From: Entonaema liquescens
Lineage: Eukaryota; Ascomycota; Sordariomycetes; Xylariales; Xylariaceae
Assembly: GCA_902805475.1 (NCBI GenBank)
Contig: CADCSX010000012.1
Location: 124,001-188,000, forward strand
Direction of reading: 5' to 3'
DNA: 64,000 nt
The notes below the pieces were generated by a model, which saw only the letters and a program-made list of their open reading frames with translations, had not been told where the DNA came from and made no database searches. Of this stretch, positions 24,186 to 35,681 are shown piece by piece. A program made the translations under genes and the position numbers. Numbering within the stretch: position 1 is the first letter of the stretch; each line of letters opens with the position of its first letter.

Positions 24186-24199
24186 TTCAAGAAATTTTC
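24186..24199 (-). promoter_or_regulatory. Heat-shock-element-like site upstream of STI1
   Basis: TTC-AA-GAA-ATT-TTC: three alternating 3-bp Hsf units with spacings of 2 and 3 bp (canonical spacing is 2). STI1 genes are known Hsf1 targets in fungi, so a role is plausible. Confidence 0.5.
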
Positions 24200-24505
24200 T
24201 ACACGAGTTACACGAAACTTGTGGAAGTAGAAGAGAAGTAGGAGAAGAAAATGGTCGTGAGGCAGAAGTTAGGTATATGTAACTTGAAAAGTGTAAGTTT
24301 GTATGTAAGGTGAGTTACAATGCTCGGACTTTGGAATGGAACCACTTGGGATTTGATCTTTTTAGGGCTGAATGCGATGAATTCGAGAGCTTTCTACGGT
24401 GGGGTATGAGGTCCCTGACGGAAAGCTGCCTTGTCGATAGCGTAGTTATCAGCTTATCGACGTATCGGTATCGGCTTAGTACACTAGACTGGACTACCTT
24501 GATGT

Positions 24506-24545
24506 GCCGTACCATGCCGTACCATGCCGTACCATACCGCACCAT
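24506..24545. repeat. 10-bp minisatellite (GCCGTACCAT)n
   Basis: Three exact tandem copies of GCCGTACCAT followed by one diverged copy (ACCGCACCAT). Confidence 0.85.
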
Positions 24546-24869
24546 AGGGAACCCAGCGGGTCGATAAAGTAAGTCATAGCGATAAGGAATTGATATGAAC
24601 ATGCGACCAGAAGAGATAACAAATCTTTCTTCCAATTCATCGCATCGAAGACCAAATACTTCTGATTGCGCGGGGCACATCGCTTTGATTACACTCTCAC
24701 TACTATTACCAGATAAAAGCGCGTCTAGCAACTATGTACCTCGGTCCTCTCTAATATTCTGCCATTTACACTTTAGCTTGGCGCATTTATTACTTCCCTC
24801 TCGCGCCGTGTTGTAAACTTTGACTGCCTCGCTTTTAGTATCTGAGTCACGATCAAGCCACACTTCAAA

Positions 24870-26073
24870 ATGGACGAACAGACCTCAATCCTCAAAACTC
24901 AGCTCTATTCCGCGTGCGAAGAGGCATGTAGGGACAATCCCGAGAGACTGTTCTCCCAAGAGGACTTGATGGCCCTCGACGTTGTTCCGCCTAAAGATGT
25001 GAAGAAGCTACTACAAATTATTCAAATCCTGACGCGGGAGCGCCTTTTCGCTCCCGTCCACTTTCATAGTGGCCTAGCATGGAGACTTCGTCCAGAGGCC
25101 GAAGCGGCCAAGTAAGTAGAGCCATCTCCCCATTTTCGTCCCTATTTTACTCGCCGTCTTGATTCCGATTGCCATCTAATCCTTTCTCATTAGATACAAG
25201 CACCTCACCTCCGAGGACCAGGTCCTAGTCTACGAAATCATCGACTCGGCCGGTGCCGAGGGCGCGTGGCAGCAGGACATAAAGAAACGCCTTAACCTCC
25301 AGGATAATGCCTTGCGAAAGGCGCTCAAGGAATTGGAGACCAAGCGTTTCATCCAACAGTTCACCACCGTTGAGAACATGTCCAAGAAAATGTGGATTAA
25401 ATTTGGTATGCAGCCCTCTGCCCGTGCAACAGGGGGTCCATGGTACACAGATCAGTATCTCGATGAGGCTTTTATCGACACATTGCAAGCCGTAGTAGTG
25501 CGTATTATAAAAGATAGGGGTAGTTATCGAAGTACGGGAGAGCGAGGTGCTCGAAGCGTAAGTCCTGTCCTACCGAAAAAGGGCGTTATCAGGGGCGGTC
25601 AATCGGAGGCCGCAATGAGGAGTAAAAAACGTTCCGCGGACGCAATGTCTAAGGATGATATTTCGCGTTCCACAGCCCCGGTGTCCAAGTCCCGCGGAAC
25701 TGTTCGTCTTCCTCTACCTGCTGGCTATACGGGCTATCCCACAGCCGAGGAGATCACGGCAGAAATCGTCTCGATGCATATCGCCAAAGGGCAGCCGCTC
25801 AAGACTGAGCACGTTCAGGAGCTCATCGACATCCTCATCTGGGAGAATAGGATTGAGGAGGTCAAGACGGGCGATCGAGTTGGCTATAGGGCCGTGCGTG
25901 TGTCTAAGCAACATCCAGACATGGTTAAGCTAGACAGCGAAGAGTTCTGGGAGCCGAGAACCAATGGATTGACTACTGTGCCTTGCGGCAAATGCCCCGT
26001 CTTCGAACTGTGTGAGGAAGGTGGTCCTGTATGGGCGGGGGGGTGCGAATACTTTGATAAATGGCTGTTGTAG
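24870..26073 (+). CDS. RPC34: RNA polymerase III subunit RPC34/RPC6
   Basis: Pol III-specific subunit of the RPC31-34-82 subcomplex that contacts TFIIIB and opens tRNA/5S promoters; nuclear. Exon 1 24870-25111, intron 25112-25193, exon 2 25194-26073; spliced 373 aa. The N-terminus contains tandem winged-helix domains (DVVPPKDVKKLLQIIQILTRE; EGAWQQDIKKRLNL..ALRKALKELETKRFI). The C-terminal tail has the cysteine cluster CGKCPVFELC..GGC, the ligand set of the Fe-S cluster described for this subunit family. The middle carries a variable Ser/Arg-rich insertion. Length and motif order match fungal orthologues. Confidence 0.95.
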
Positions 26074-26496
26074 GTCTGATGTACACTGGAACTAAATGTG
26101 GCTTTTTCACTTCTCGGCATGGCATAGCACGGCGTTTAATGATAGGGAGAGACGTATGTGTCTCATATCAAAGGGCGGGAAAAATTAGGAGAATTATACC
26201 AGGTTCGGACAAAGCTATTAATATCGATGAATAGAGCTAGGACAGCTAAGCTACGATTACGGTGACCCGTCACTAGACTGAGGCTGAACATTCAAAATTT
26301 AAGGCAAGACATTTATTGGCAACTACCTAGCATCTAAAGACTTGCTGGTTGAAGTGTCTCGCAAATTGGTCCTTCCCTAGTTTTATCAAGCCTTTTTTCT
26401 GGTGGCCTATGCCAATCTTTAGAGGCAAGTTGATGGCATCATGGGCCGAGTAGAGATGTTACACGCGAAAAAGATAAAAAGATTGCATCTTTTCCT
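26074..26496. other. Convergent 3' spacer between RPC34 and cyclophilin
   Basis: 423 bp of untranslated and terminator sequence. Nothing else seen. Confidence 0.5.
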
Positions 26497-27671
26497 TTAG
26501 AGCTCGCCCGAGTTGACAATGGTAGGTCGCTTGCTGTACTTGATAGCACCACTCTGAGAGCCAGTAGCCTCGATAGCCTTAACAACGGCTATGGACTCGT
26601 CGTCCGCAACAACACCGAACGGAACGTGGCGGCCATCGAGCCAGCTAGTCTTGACAGTGGTGATGAAGAACTGAGAACCGTTGCTAGAGCCGAGACGTCA
26701 GTTAAGAGCTCGCGGCCAAGGAGGTACGAAATGGAAACTGAGGGAATATTCCTCTATGGTCTGTGAGGGTATAGCACAATGACCTATATGAAACTTACGT
26801 GTTGGGACCAGCATTGGCCATCGACAGGGTGTAAGGGTGAGTATGCTTGAGATCGAGGTTCTCGTCGGCAAACTTCTCGCCGTAGATGGACTTGCCACCG
26901 GTACCCTGTTGCGCAATTAGAAGTCGGCCCATACGTGAACTGCAATGGTATTTAGAAGTTGACATACGTTGCCACGAGTGAAGTCACCACCCTGAAGCAT
27001 GAACTCGGGGATGATACGGTGGAAGGACGAGCCCTTGTAACCGAAGCCCTTCTCGCCGGTGCAGAGAGCACGGAAGTTCTCGACGGTCTTGGGAACTTGG
27101 GACTTCCAGAGCTCCAGGTTGATGCGACCGGTCTGGTCTAGAAAGTAGTAGAACGTGTCAGCTCCAAATCTGTAATGATAAGAAGGAAGGATGATGCAGA
27201 ACAATGATTCGAAATCAATTGAGATTCCTGAAGAAGGTGCGTTTGTAGCTCTGGTACATGAAGGACAGAGTTCGTCACGATAGCTGAAGCTTTAACACAG
27301 CTACCGGGATGGGATCAAACTTACTCTTTACGGTAGCGGTAGGTACGCCATTCTCGAGGACTGGGCCCTCCCACTCCACGTCAAAGAAACTGGACAATCT
27401 GTTAGCTCCATCCAAGCAAAACTTCAAAGGTCAAAGAGTTGAGTGTAAAGGCGAGGACGTACACCTTAATGTTGCCAGACATGTTGGTTGATGTTGCGGA
27501 AAAGAATCGAACGTGGGATTGGCTTGCTGGAGTAGAAGAGAAGGTTGGTGATGCCTTTGGGAAGACAGAAGGGCGAAAGCAGAAAGACGAAGTTGAAAAT
27601 GAGGAAGAGGAGGAAGAAAACGCAGCGCGGGGCACTCGAAGGAGGGGTTGGAAGAAGGTCTGTCTCATCAT
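26497..27671 (-). CDS. Cyclophilin peptidyl-prolyl cis-trans isomerase, two in-frame starts
   Basis: Catalyses cis-trans isomerisation of Xaa-Pro bonds (EC 5.2.1.8) and is the usual cyclosporin A receptor. Exons 27671-27463, 27389-27325, 27137-26968, 26905-26799, 26683-26497; introns 27390-27462, 27138-27324, 26906-26967, 26684-26798. From the first ATG the product is 245 aa with an Arg/Ser/Phe-rich, acid-free N-terminus typical of a mitochondrial presequence. An internal in-frame ATG at 27482 (MSGNIKVFFDVEW) starts a 182-aa protein that aligns with cytosolic cyclophilin A. Active-site residues are present: FHRIIPEFMLQGGDF, the QFFIT motif, and WLDGRHVPFG. One gene giving both mitochondrial and cytosolic forms is known in Neurospora; the same layout is inferred here. 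Confidence 0.95.
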
Positions 27672-30167
27672 CTTTGCGGTAATCGATTGGGATTTTGCTA
27701 AGGGAGGGGTCAGCTCAAGCTCCTAGCCAATCATGCGTCAGAAATGGAGGCAAAAAAGCTCTTTTCGAGGGGGCTACAGGTGCAAGTGGGGCTTTTGAGG
27801 GCGAAAGGGTGGTACCGCATGCATCTTAGCAGCATCTTAGCAGCCTTAGGTACTCAAGTACCTGGGTACTTATAGGTACTGTGGAGGGGTTTAACTTGGA
27901 AGGAGCTGTCGTCACTCTCGCTCACTCTCCACCCACTCCACTTTAGGTACTCCCGCTCTCACTTGAGGCGGACTTCCATTCACAACTTCCACTAAACAGG
28001 ATGTACCTATGCCAACATGCAGGCAGGACAGGTTCAAGGTCATTAAGGAAATTATGTACACACGTACGTCAGTACGACGGTGCAAAAGGTATGTACCTAG
28101 GCATACCTGTGTATGTATTTCCTACCACGGATAGATTGAATCCCAACCAGAACTGATTGGGATTATTATACAAGAAAGTTAAGATGATTTAGGCTTGGTT
28201 CATCTGACAGAAGGAAGCAAACAGAAGTCAACAAGGTAGGATGATTCATAGAAAAGAGAGAATAGAAATAGATGCTATCGAAAGCAGAGAGGAAAAAACG
28301 ATCCCCCCCTTTTTCTCCCCCGCCAATTCTCGATTCGAACTGAAACTGGGGATGGAATTGGAATAGGTCATCGAAAGGACATGGGGGTCTGGACGAGTAC
28401 TTCGTCTGTCCATCATTCCTCTGTTTTCCCCGAAGACAGGGTGTCTTCGGCCTTTTCGCTATTGATGGTTGACGTCGGTTCGGTTCGTTCGTCTTGAAGA
28501 ATATCAACCAACCAAGTCCTTCAACCCTCTTTCGCATCCATCAATAAATTAGAAAGCATGCCGATGACGTGCTATTAACCGTGCTCTTTGACATGAACGG
28601 TCGGACTAAACCCCACGTGTGCCTCTCTATCGGATAGGTTCACAACGCGCCAGAGCAAAGAGGGCAAGAGGGTGGCAGTGCAATGCCGTGCCTTAGCAGC
28701 CTCTCATGCTTCTTGCATGCAGCATAATTTTTTCGGCTTCTCGCTGCGCCTATTGTAGTAGCGTATAATGCCGCCTATAGGTACTGAGACTGTTCGTCTA
28801 TAGCATCTTCAGACATGCGACAAGCAGACCACTAGAAACGCATGCCACATCTACATGCACATACACGCAGACATACACGCACCAACGAGGCGGACACGGA
28901 CAGCCGGGGCAAAACTGCAGACTTCACCCCACTCCGCTCATTTGATCGCCCAGAGGTTCGGCATGCTTCGGCCTGGCAAGAATAGATAGAGGGCCACGTT
29001 GTCACTAGACCGCAACTCGGGTGGCACAATTGTTGCTTCTCGACATGGGTTTCGTCTTTAGACGATGAAATATATTTTTGGTATGCAGAGGTCGACACTA
29101 ACAGAACCCTCTGCGTAGAATATCACGCTGCAAACTAACAGGCTCGCAGATTTCCAACATGCTCATGCTGCAAATTTATAGACTCGAGAATTGCACTGTT
29201 AAAAAAACCCCACTTAGAGTCTTCAGAACTTTTATCGAACTTGACGAAGTATAAATTCAATGATGACAATAAGAATCGTTTCGACGTACCTTGCGTGTGG
29301 GTTGTATACTGCAAATAGTGACTCCAGATACAAGTAAGGCGAGTTCGAGTATAGGTAGGTAAGTTCTCTAGTAACAGTTATAATGGTAAAAGACAACAAG
29401 CTCGAGCAGAGCTCTCAAATTTTCTAGTGCCTCTGGGTGCTCTTACAAAAAGCCCCAGCCTGGTCCGAGCTCCCCATAAAGGTCCATATGGAAGTGGGTC
29501 AGCTATATTATGACTTTACGGAGTAATAGGATAACCGCGCTTCTTTTTTTCTTTTCAAGCCAAAGGGTGCCGAGTTGATAGTTATATTGAAAAAATTACT
29601 ATAATCTCATTATGAATGGTTAGGTATTTAGCAAATAATCAGACCCTTAACCACGTAATTTCTAAGCTTATGGAAACTCGTAGAGCTTTTGTTTTATTCG
29701 ATACATGTAGGTACTTTGTGTGTTACGGGTAACTACATGTACCCAGATGTATGTAGGTCGTTGAAGTCATATGGAAGAGATGCTCAGATCTTCATCACGT
29801 GACATTGCCCAGAATTTGCTGACGTAAGGAACCCGCAGTACCGGATGTGGAGCGGTATAAGTAAAGTCAGAGGTGGTCATTGCACAAGTCGGGCAGCGTT
29901 TGTCAGGGGTCCGAAGGTAAGGAAAGTCGAAGTGGTCGAAGTGTCAGTTTTGCCAGATGCAAGTTTCAACGTTCCGATTTACCATTTAACAACCGTTTCG
30001 AAACTTGAACAAAAACAATTAAACAATAGCAGCATAATCGACTAAGCGGAAATCTGTCCTCAAGCTGTTTACCTAGCTTCTCTCTCTAATCATAATACTT
30101 ACTTCCTGCCACAACCACGCTTCTCTCTCTTGGTCCCTGATCGGGACGAAAAAAGCAGTAGCCCAAG
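27672..30167. other. 2.5-kb spacer between cyclophilin and Ent3-like epsin
   Basis: It contains both 5' leader regions. The frames at 28166-28537, 28832-29098 and 29845-30045 have low-complexity or random composition and no domains. There are dispersed TAGGTA-type motifs near 27850-27880 and 29350, but no gene. Confidence 0.5.
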
Positions 30168-31968
30168 ATGGATTTCAACAGTCTAAAGGATCAGGTATCC
30201 AACCTGACATTATACGATCTCAAGGCTGGAGTTCGCAAAGTCCAGAATGGTACGTTCCTCTTTTACGGAATTGGCAAGCAATTCGGCGGAAACCTAAGTA
30301 CTAATTTGTCTGAGCAATAGCTGTCATGAACTATACCGAGATGGAAGCCAAGGTTGGTAATCGCTCAATTGATATTAATCAAAAGGGCTGGTAGTGCGCT
30401 TACTTACGCGCGCAATAGGTCCGAGAAGCTACTAATAACGAACCGTGGGGCGCCTCATCAACTCTTATGCAAGAAATCGCCAATGGCACCTTTAATTAGT
30501 ATGCGATCAGTCTCGTTCACGCATTTTTATCTTACTGACGCTGACGTACGTTAGCCAAACCCTCAACGAAATCATGCCTATGATCTACCGCCGTTTCACC
30601 GAAAAGGCTGCCGAAGAATGGAGGCAAATATACAAGGCACTCCAGCTTCTCGAATTCTTGATTAAGCACGGCTCGGAACGGGTCATTGACGATGCGCGCG
30701 GTCATATAACGCTTCTCAAAATGCTAAGGCAATTCCACTATATCGACCAGAACGGTAAGGACCAGGGCATCAATGTTCGAAACCGCGCAAAGGAACTTGC
30801 GGAACTTCTAGGTGACGTTGACCGAATCCGGGCGGAGCGAAAGAAGGCTAGAACCAACAAGGCCAAGTATACGGGTGTTGAAGGCGGTTCCATGGGAGGT
30901 TTCTCGGGGAGCAGCCGCCTCGGCGGATTTGGTAGCGAGTCGAGTGGCTACGGCGGACCGTCTTCGGGCTACGGCGGATACTCAGGCGGCGTATACGGTG
31001 ATGGTGGCGGGTTTGGGGGACAGTCAGACGACTGGAGGGACGCCAGCGCTAGTCACGGGGATAAGTTCGAAGAATATGATGAGTTTGACGAAGGATCCGC
31101 GCCGTCGAGCTCCTCCCGAGCAAAGCGACCCGAGCGTAGCGAAAGAATAGGCGTTAAGAAGACTACGCCTGTCGAATCTCCAAAGAAGAAAGAGCCTGAG
31201 GTTGACCTCTTCTCTTTCGACGATCCTGTTCCCGCGGCGACAACCTCCACAGCTACTCCATCAAATAATTCCTCCGGGCTAGCTGCCCTGTCAACAAACA
31301 ATAACGACGACGACGACTTCGACGACTTCCAATCAGCGGCGCCCGCACCTCCAAACAATGTCGGCATCCCTCCACCCATGGTGACATCGAGCGCTCAATC
31401 TACCGCCCAATTCGCTGCGCCAAAACCTTTGTCCGCGCCACAGCAAGCTAACCTTAGCGATATGATGTCGTCAATCTCACCTCCCGCGAGTACTACTACT
31501 ACGCCTGCAGCTAATTACTCATCTTTCAACATACCAGCAGCCACGGGCATATCTGCTCAAGCACCGAAGCCGGCAACCAACTATCAAGCAGCAGCTCCTA
31601 ATTATTATCAGTCCGTCCAAGCCCACCCGACGGGATCGTCGATCTCTGCGGCATCGTCGGCAACTGGCCTATCCACACCATCCGGTTTATCTGCACTTAA
31701 CAAGCCGGCAGCCCCGGCTACGGCCAAGTCCAGCTCTGGTGGTGACCCGTTTGCAAATATTTGGGGTCAAGCCGGCAGCGGTTTGAAGAAGGCGAGCACG
31801 CCGACTGCGGGACCAAAAATGGGTCAGCTCGCCAAAGAGAAGACCAGTGCATCACTTTGGGGCGCACCTGCTGCAGGCGCGCAAAAACCTGCAGGTAGTT
31901 CACAGACAGGTAGCGGATCAGCCAACGTAACAACTGGAAGCAATAGCTTAGACGACTTATTAGGTTAA
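30168..31968 (+). CDS. ENT3: Epsin-like ENTH-domain clathrin adaptor (Ent3/Ent5 type)
   Basis: Phosphoinositide-binding adaptor for clathrin traffic between trans-Golgi and endosomes. Exons 30168-30249, 30321-30352, 30419-30498, 30555-31968; introns 71, 66 and 56 bp; spliced 535 aa. The ENTH domain spans about residues 1-150 (NYTEMEAKVREATNNEPWG; LMQEIANGTFNYQTLNEIM; YKALQLLEFLIKHG; INVRNRAKEL). A Gly/Ser/Tyr-rich stretch follows, then acidic-phenylalanine peptides (VDLFSFDDP, DDFDDFQSAAP) of the kind that bind AP-1/GGA ear domains, and a Gln/Ala/Pro/Ser-rich tail ending NSLDDLLG. These peptides favour Ent3 over the plasma-membrane epsins Ent1/2, which carry ubiquitin-interacting motifs not seen here. 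Confidence 0.92.
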
Positions 31969-33736
31969 AGGACCACCCTAGCCCATAACGAGGCCTTAGC
32001 TGGGGCCAAGTCTATACATACCTACAAAAGATAGGGGACTGTATATCATGTTGACAATACTAGCAGCTTAGAATGTTGCTCGGGACTTTAGAATCGGGAG
32101 CTGATTGACAATGCTTTTTTTTTCTATTACTTTAGTGGACTGCTGCATGGGCGGTCTTATCGCGCTCGCAAAAGGGCGCCTGGGAGTAAAAATGACTTAT
32201 GTTACAATCTAAGCACATCTAGTTACATGTCCACAGCGTTTTCTTTTAACAAGGTCCGGACCTCTTGTGAAGACTAACAGGACACAGGCAATATTCATAG
32301 AACCCACATCATATGATGTCGTATTATCACTCGTCTGTTACAATGTTACCAATACGTACGATGCAATGTTATGGATATCGTATATGTCGTTGCTGTTTCA
32401 GGTCAGACTTAAGTTTACGATGATAAGTCTTCTACGCTTGTATAGTTGCTGCTTAATCTCCACCACAGCTCGATTGGATAGTAAGGGGTATGCGGCTCGA
32501 AAATCCCGTGGCTACATAGCAACAGGGCCGCCTTGCAAGCCTTCAAGCGCAGCATAAGCCTCACCCGTCAATCTCGCCATAAATATGTTGCACACGGATC
32601 GGCGAGTCTACAAGGGAGGACTGGGTTGACCAGCCTATTGATTAGCAATTCACGATTCCCTCAAAACAAACAAAATATACCCATGTCATGTAATAATCCA
32701 TGCCGGCGGCTACAGGCGCAACACCAAGACTTAACTAGCCGCGGCCTGCGCTTAATGATCCCTAACTGACCCACCAATCTCATTTCGCCTGAGCTGACCT
32801 GTCAACCAACCAGAATTCCCCGACGACGGTATCCACTGCCGGGGTTGAGACGATACCAGGCGACGGCAGTGCTTTTGGTTTATCTTGACTATCGTCCACG
32901 GTAACGATATCCATAAAGACTTGGATACTGTATGCTAGGTTCCTAATAGAGTTCTACCCAGGATTGAATCGTAACGTAAGCTCAAATACGATCATCTCTT
33001 CCCCGATTGGACACACCAGCGCGTCATGATTCCGCCATCCGCTTCAAGTGTCGACACCATGTCTGCGAAAATAGCAATATGGATGCGTGCATACAAACAC
33101 AAACAGCCAAGGCGCGGTTACTCAGAAGCTTGAGTCAGGGATAGTTTACCGCGAGGGTCTGATCGAACCGTAGACGATGAAAATGAAAGGGTCTAGACTA
33201 ACTCGGCTTATACCACATTCTACGTGATGATAGATATTTAAGATGTAGGAATCCCCAATCATCGAAGTTCTCTTCTTCTCGTACATCACAAACCAAACAA
33301 TCTCTCAGCGTATATTCTCTATTTTCTTTTTCCTTTAGTCTTTCTCTATTTCCTTCTTTCCCATATCTCCTTTCTGTCTCTATTCTAGAAGGGTCTATCA
33401 TCACGGTATAACGGACTATCTTTAGATTTTGACGTCTTTTCCTAAGTTATACGAAGCAATTCTCTCGCCTACGATCTTGCGGGTTTATATCTATCGGTCC
33501 TTTTCTATCGCAGTAGACCTGCTTCAGCATATTTCCTCGTTCATTCGAGGCCAGCAAAAACAACCCCCATCATCTCGGTCTCGAGCCGTCCCTCCTTCAA
33601 AATTCCCTCTTCAACCCCCCGATCGTCTATTCCATACCCGCCACGGCGTCTTCCTCTGCGCACCATCCTGAAATCCAACAAACCCCGTCCGAGACTCTCG
33701 CTCATTACCGACTTAGAGACAAGTATCCCGCTCAAG
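31969..33736. other. 1.8-kb spacer upstream of the four-helix membrane protein
   Basis: No supported gene. The frames at 32267-32557, 32533-32769 and 33198-33404 have no recognisable domain. The right end is pyrimidine-rich, like a fungal core promoter or 5' leader. Confidence 0.5.
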
Positions 33737-34378
33737 ATGCGTTTTCAGGCACCTCAACTCGGCGCACTCGGCGTAACCTTCACAGCTTTCCGTGCGATGC
33801 AATTTGCTTCACTCATTGCTATCATCGGCATGACCGCTAACTTCGTTAATGATATTGTAACCTCGGAGCGCGACACGCCGGACGTGTTAGTCGGTACTCT
33901 TACCGTGGTAAGTACAAAGTATCTGCATCCCTTTAACCAGTTTCCACTAATAGCCCGGAAGGCGAGCATCGCAATGCTCTACGTTTCGATTTCATACATC
34001 CTCTATTACGATGGACTTCTCCCCCTCCTAATTGCGGGTGGGATAGACCTGGCCCTCCTCGTTGCCGCTATCGTCGTCGCGGTCACCATTGGCAAGCCCC
34101 TATCTTTGCTTAAGTGCGAGTTGCTTCCGCAGCCTGTTGCGCCTACCCGGACGTTTACCATGTCCATCTCGGCTCGTAACTATGCCTCGGCAGCCGCCAG
34201 ATACAACAACTACCTAGCCTTAATTACGACCGACCAGCCGCATTGCTACGAAGTGAAGGCGATCTGGGGCCTGAGCATCGCACTCTGCGTGCTTTTCGCC
34301 TTTTCTGCTGTCGTATGCGTCGGACTATGGCGCCGCACTAAGGCTACGGCTGGCGCCCCTAAGGATATTGAAGGTTAG
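33737..34378 (+). CDS. Four-helix membrane protein, MARVEL-like topology
   Basis: Uncharacterised integral membrane protein with four hydrophobic segments (starting near FASLIAIIGM; SIAMLYVSISYILYY; LLPLLIAGGIDLALLVAAIVVAV; IWGLSIALCVLFAFSAVVCVGLW), short N-terminus and a basic stretch after TM4, an arrangement like fungal MARVEL-domain proteins. The frame is open from 33737 to the TAG at 34376. The segment VSTKYLHPFNQFPLIARK between TM1 and TM2 looks non-conserved and is exactly bounded by GTAAGT (33908) and an AAG acceptor (33961). Removing these 54 bp in phase would give TLTV-ASIAMLY, so it is probably an intron, and the protein would then be 195 aa. The same frame continues open for over 700 bp beyond the TAG (next entry). 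Confidence 0.7.
   Translation: MRFQAPQLGALGVTFTAFRAMQFASLIAIIGMTANFVNDIVTSERDTPDVLVGTLTVVSTKYLHPFNQFPLIARKASIAMLYVSISYILYYDGLLPLLIAGGIDLALLVAAIVVAVTIGKPLSLLKCELLPQPVAPTRTFTMSISARNYASAAARYNNYLALITTDQPHCYEVKAIWGLSIALCVLFAFSAVVCVGLWRRTKATAGAPKDIEG
33908..33961 (+). other. Probable 54-bp intron in the four-helix membrane protein
   Basis: GTAAGT donor, pyrimidine-rich tract with CTAAT, and a weak AAG acceptor. In-phase, so the unspliced frame also stays open. Confidence 0.5.
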
Positions 34379-35140
34379 GGGCGCGCGGGCGCGCGTGGGG
34401 ATAGGGGGAAAGCTGTTATCACTGAGAAACCGATCGGGAGTTTTGGTCCCCCGCAGCAAGGTTTGGGACCGACCGCTCTTGGAACTCGACTCCTCGCCGC
34501 CAAAAGCCCCGACCAGTGGATTCCCCCGCCTCAACCCGCGCGACGCCCCTTTATTGTTCGGCCTGTGGATGAAGATATCCGATCAGTCAGGCTACCTCCT
34601 GTTCTCGTGAATGCCAACTCGGGCCCGACCATCTTCACAGGGCAGGCTTTAGGAAGTAATGTTGCCCCTCCTGCCCCAGCCGTCATGTCAGCGGCCAGGT
34701 CTTCGACCTCCGAGGAGGACTATATACCCATCACACATAACCCATCTTACGGCAACGCCACCGACAAGGCAAGAGTAGTCCATGGTCCCATCGCGGTTGT
34801 CACTCCCCCAACACCTAGTGATGACGGTTTCACGCCCATTACGCCCACACTCGCCTCGCCCAAGCTAAAGGATTATCGGCTTAGCAGAGCACCTCCTTTA
34901 CCTAGGGATGCTCTCGGGATACCAGTAGGGAAAATGTTCGCTCGTGCGAAGAGTAATAAAGTCCAAACACAGCACGAAGATGACGATGCTACACCTCTGA
35001 GCCCGACAAGTGGTCGAGACCAAGAGACAAGGATAATCACCAAACCAAAACCAAAACGGAAAACTCTCTGGGGTGTGATTGAGGGATGGTGGGATCTGGG
35101 ATTGCTAGAGAGGGGTAAAAGCCTGAGACGAAAGGCTTAA
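34379..35140 (+). CDS. Long C-terminal continuation or separate ORF after an in-frame TAG
   Basis: The same reading frame as the upstream membrane protein is open from directly after its TAG (34376-34378) to the TAA ending at 35140, but no ATG opens this stretch. The encoded text is hydrophilic and Pro/Ser-rich (FGPPQQGLGPTALGTRLL; RRPFIVRPVDEDIRSV; YIPITHNPSYGNA; PITPTLASPKL) with a basic, Trp-containing end (KTLWGVIEGWWDLGLLERG). It looks like real coding sequence, most likely a cytoplasmic tail joined by an intron spanning the TAG. In-phase candidates start at GTTAGG 34374 and end at 34412 or 34460, but neither has a good acceptor. Stop-codon read-through or a base error are alternatives. 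No function recognised. Confidence 0.45.
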   Translation, partial: GRAGARGDRGKAVITEKPIGSFGPPQQGLGPTALGTRLLAAKSPDQWIPPPQPARRPFIVRPVDEDIRSVRLPPVLVNANSGPTIFTGQALGSNVAPPAPAVMSAARSSTSEEDYIPITHNPSYGNATDKARVVHGPIAVVTPPTPSDDGFTPITPTLASPKLKDYRLSRAPPLPRDALGIPVGKMFARAKSNKVQTQHEDDDATPLSPTSGRDQETRIITKPKPKRKTLWGVIEGWWDLGLLERGKSLRRKA

Positions 35141-35681
35141 TAGGTTACATGCATGTTAATGTAATGAGACGAGATGAGATGAGATGTAATGTGTGGTTAT
35201 TGATTATGGCTGGATAGGAGTTCTCTTTGCTATGGTAAAATAATGGTATATAAATTGGATATGGAAAAGAGTAACTAGGAGGTAGGCAATGGGGTATAAA
35301 ACTTAACATATAGGGTCATAAACTAGCTGGTATGATATCGGTTGGTGTAATTTCTCAAGTTTAAGGGTTTGATTCGATTACAGATACTGTAGTGTGCATA
35401 AAAAATAGCAGGCCAATACTATTTTATGAAGACTACATCTAGAGCAGAAGCATCAAGGCCGCTATGCTATCTTCTACACGTGAAGGCGTCGGGATACCTG
35501 CGTATTTACGTCGTCAAGGCGATGAATCCCCCCCCTTCCCCGCCCCCCCGTTTGTTCTAATGACTACTTACCTAGCTAGACTAACCCATAGATCTTATTC
35601 AAAACTAATAACGCAATGTTTGCTCATAGCAAGGGGTACCTGACCCAGCGAAGATAAATGGCCGTCTTGTTACTCGAGGAG
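35141..35681. other. Convergent 3' spacer
   Basis: 541 bp between the tail ORF and the RNase H1-N protein, with short C and A/T runs. No gene seen. Confidence 0.5.

Larger units (their letters stand above)
24122..24869. promoter_or_regulatory. Bidirectional promoter of STI1 and RPC34
   Basis: 748 bp between divergent start codons. It has a heat-shock-like element on the STI1 side and a short 10-bp tandem repeat at 24506-24545. The overlapping frames inside (24310-24567 +, 24315-24731 -) are not credible genes. Confidence 0.55.

Noticed and set aside
24506..24545. Tandem 10-mers as a CRISPR-like array
   Set aside because: No spacers between units; a simple minisatellite.
28166..28537. 123-codon minus-strand frame in the cyclophilin-ENT3 spacer
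   Set aside because: Low-complexity, Phe/Ser-rich, no domain.
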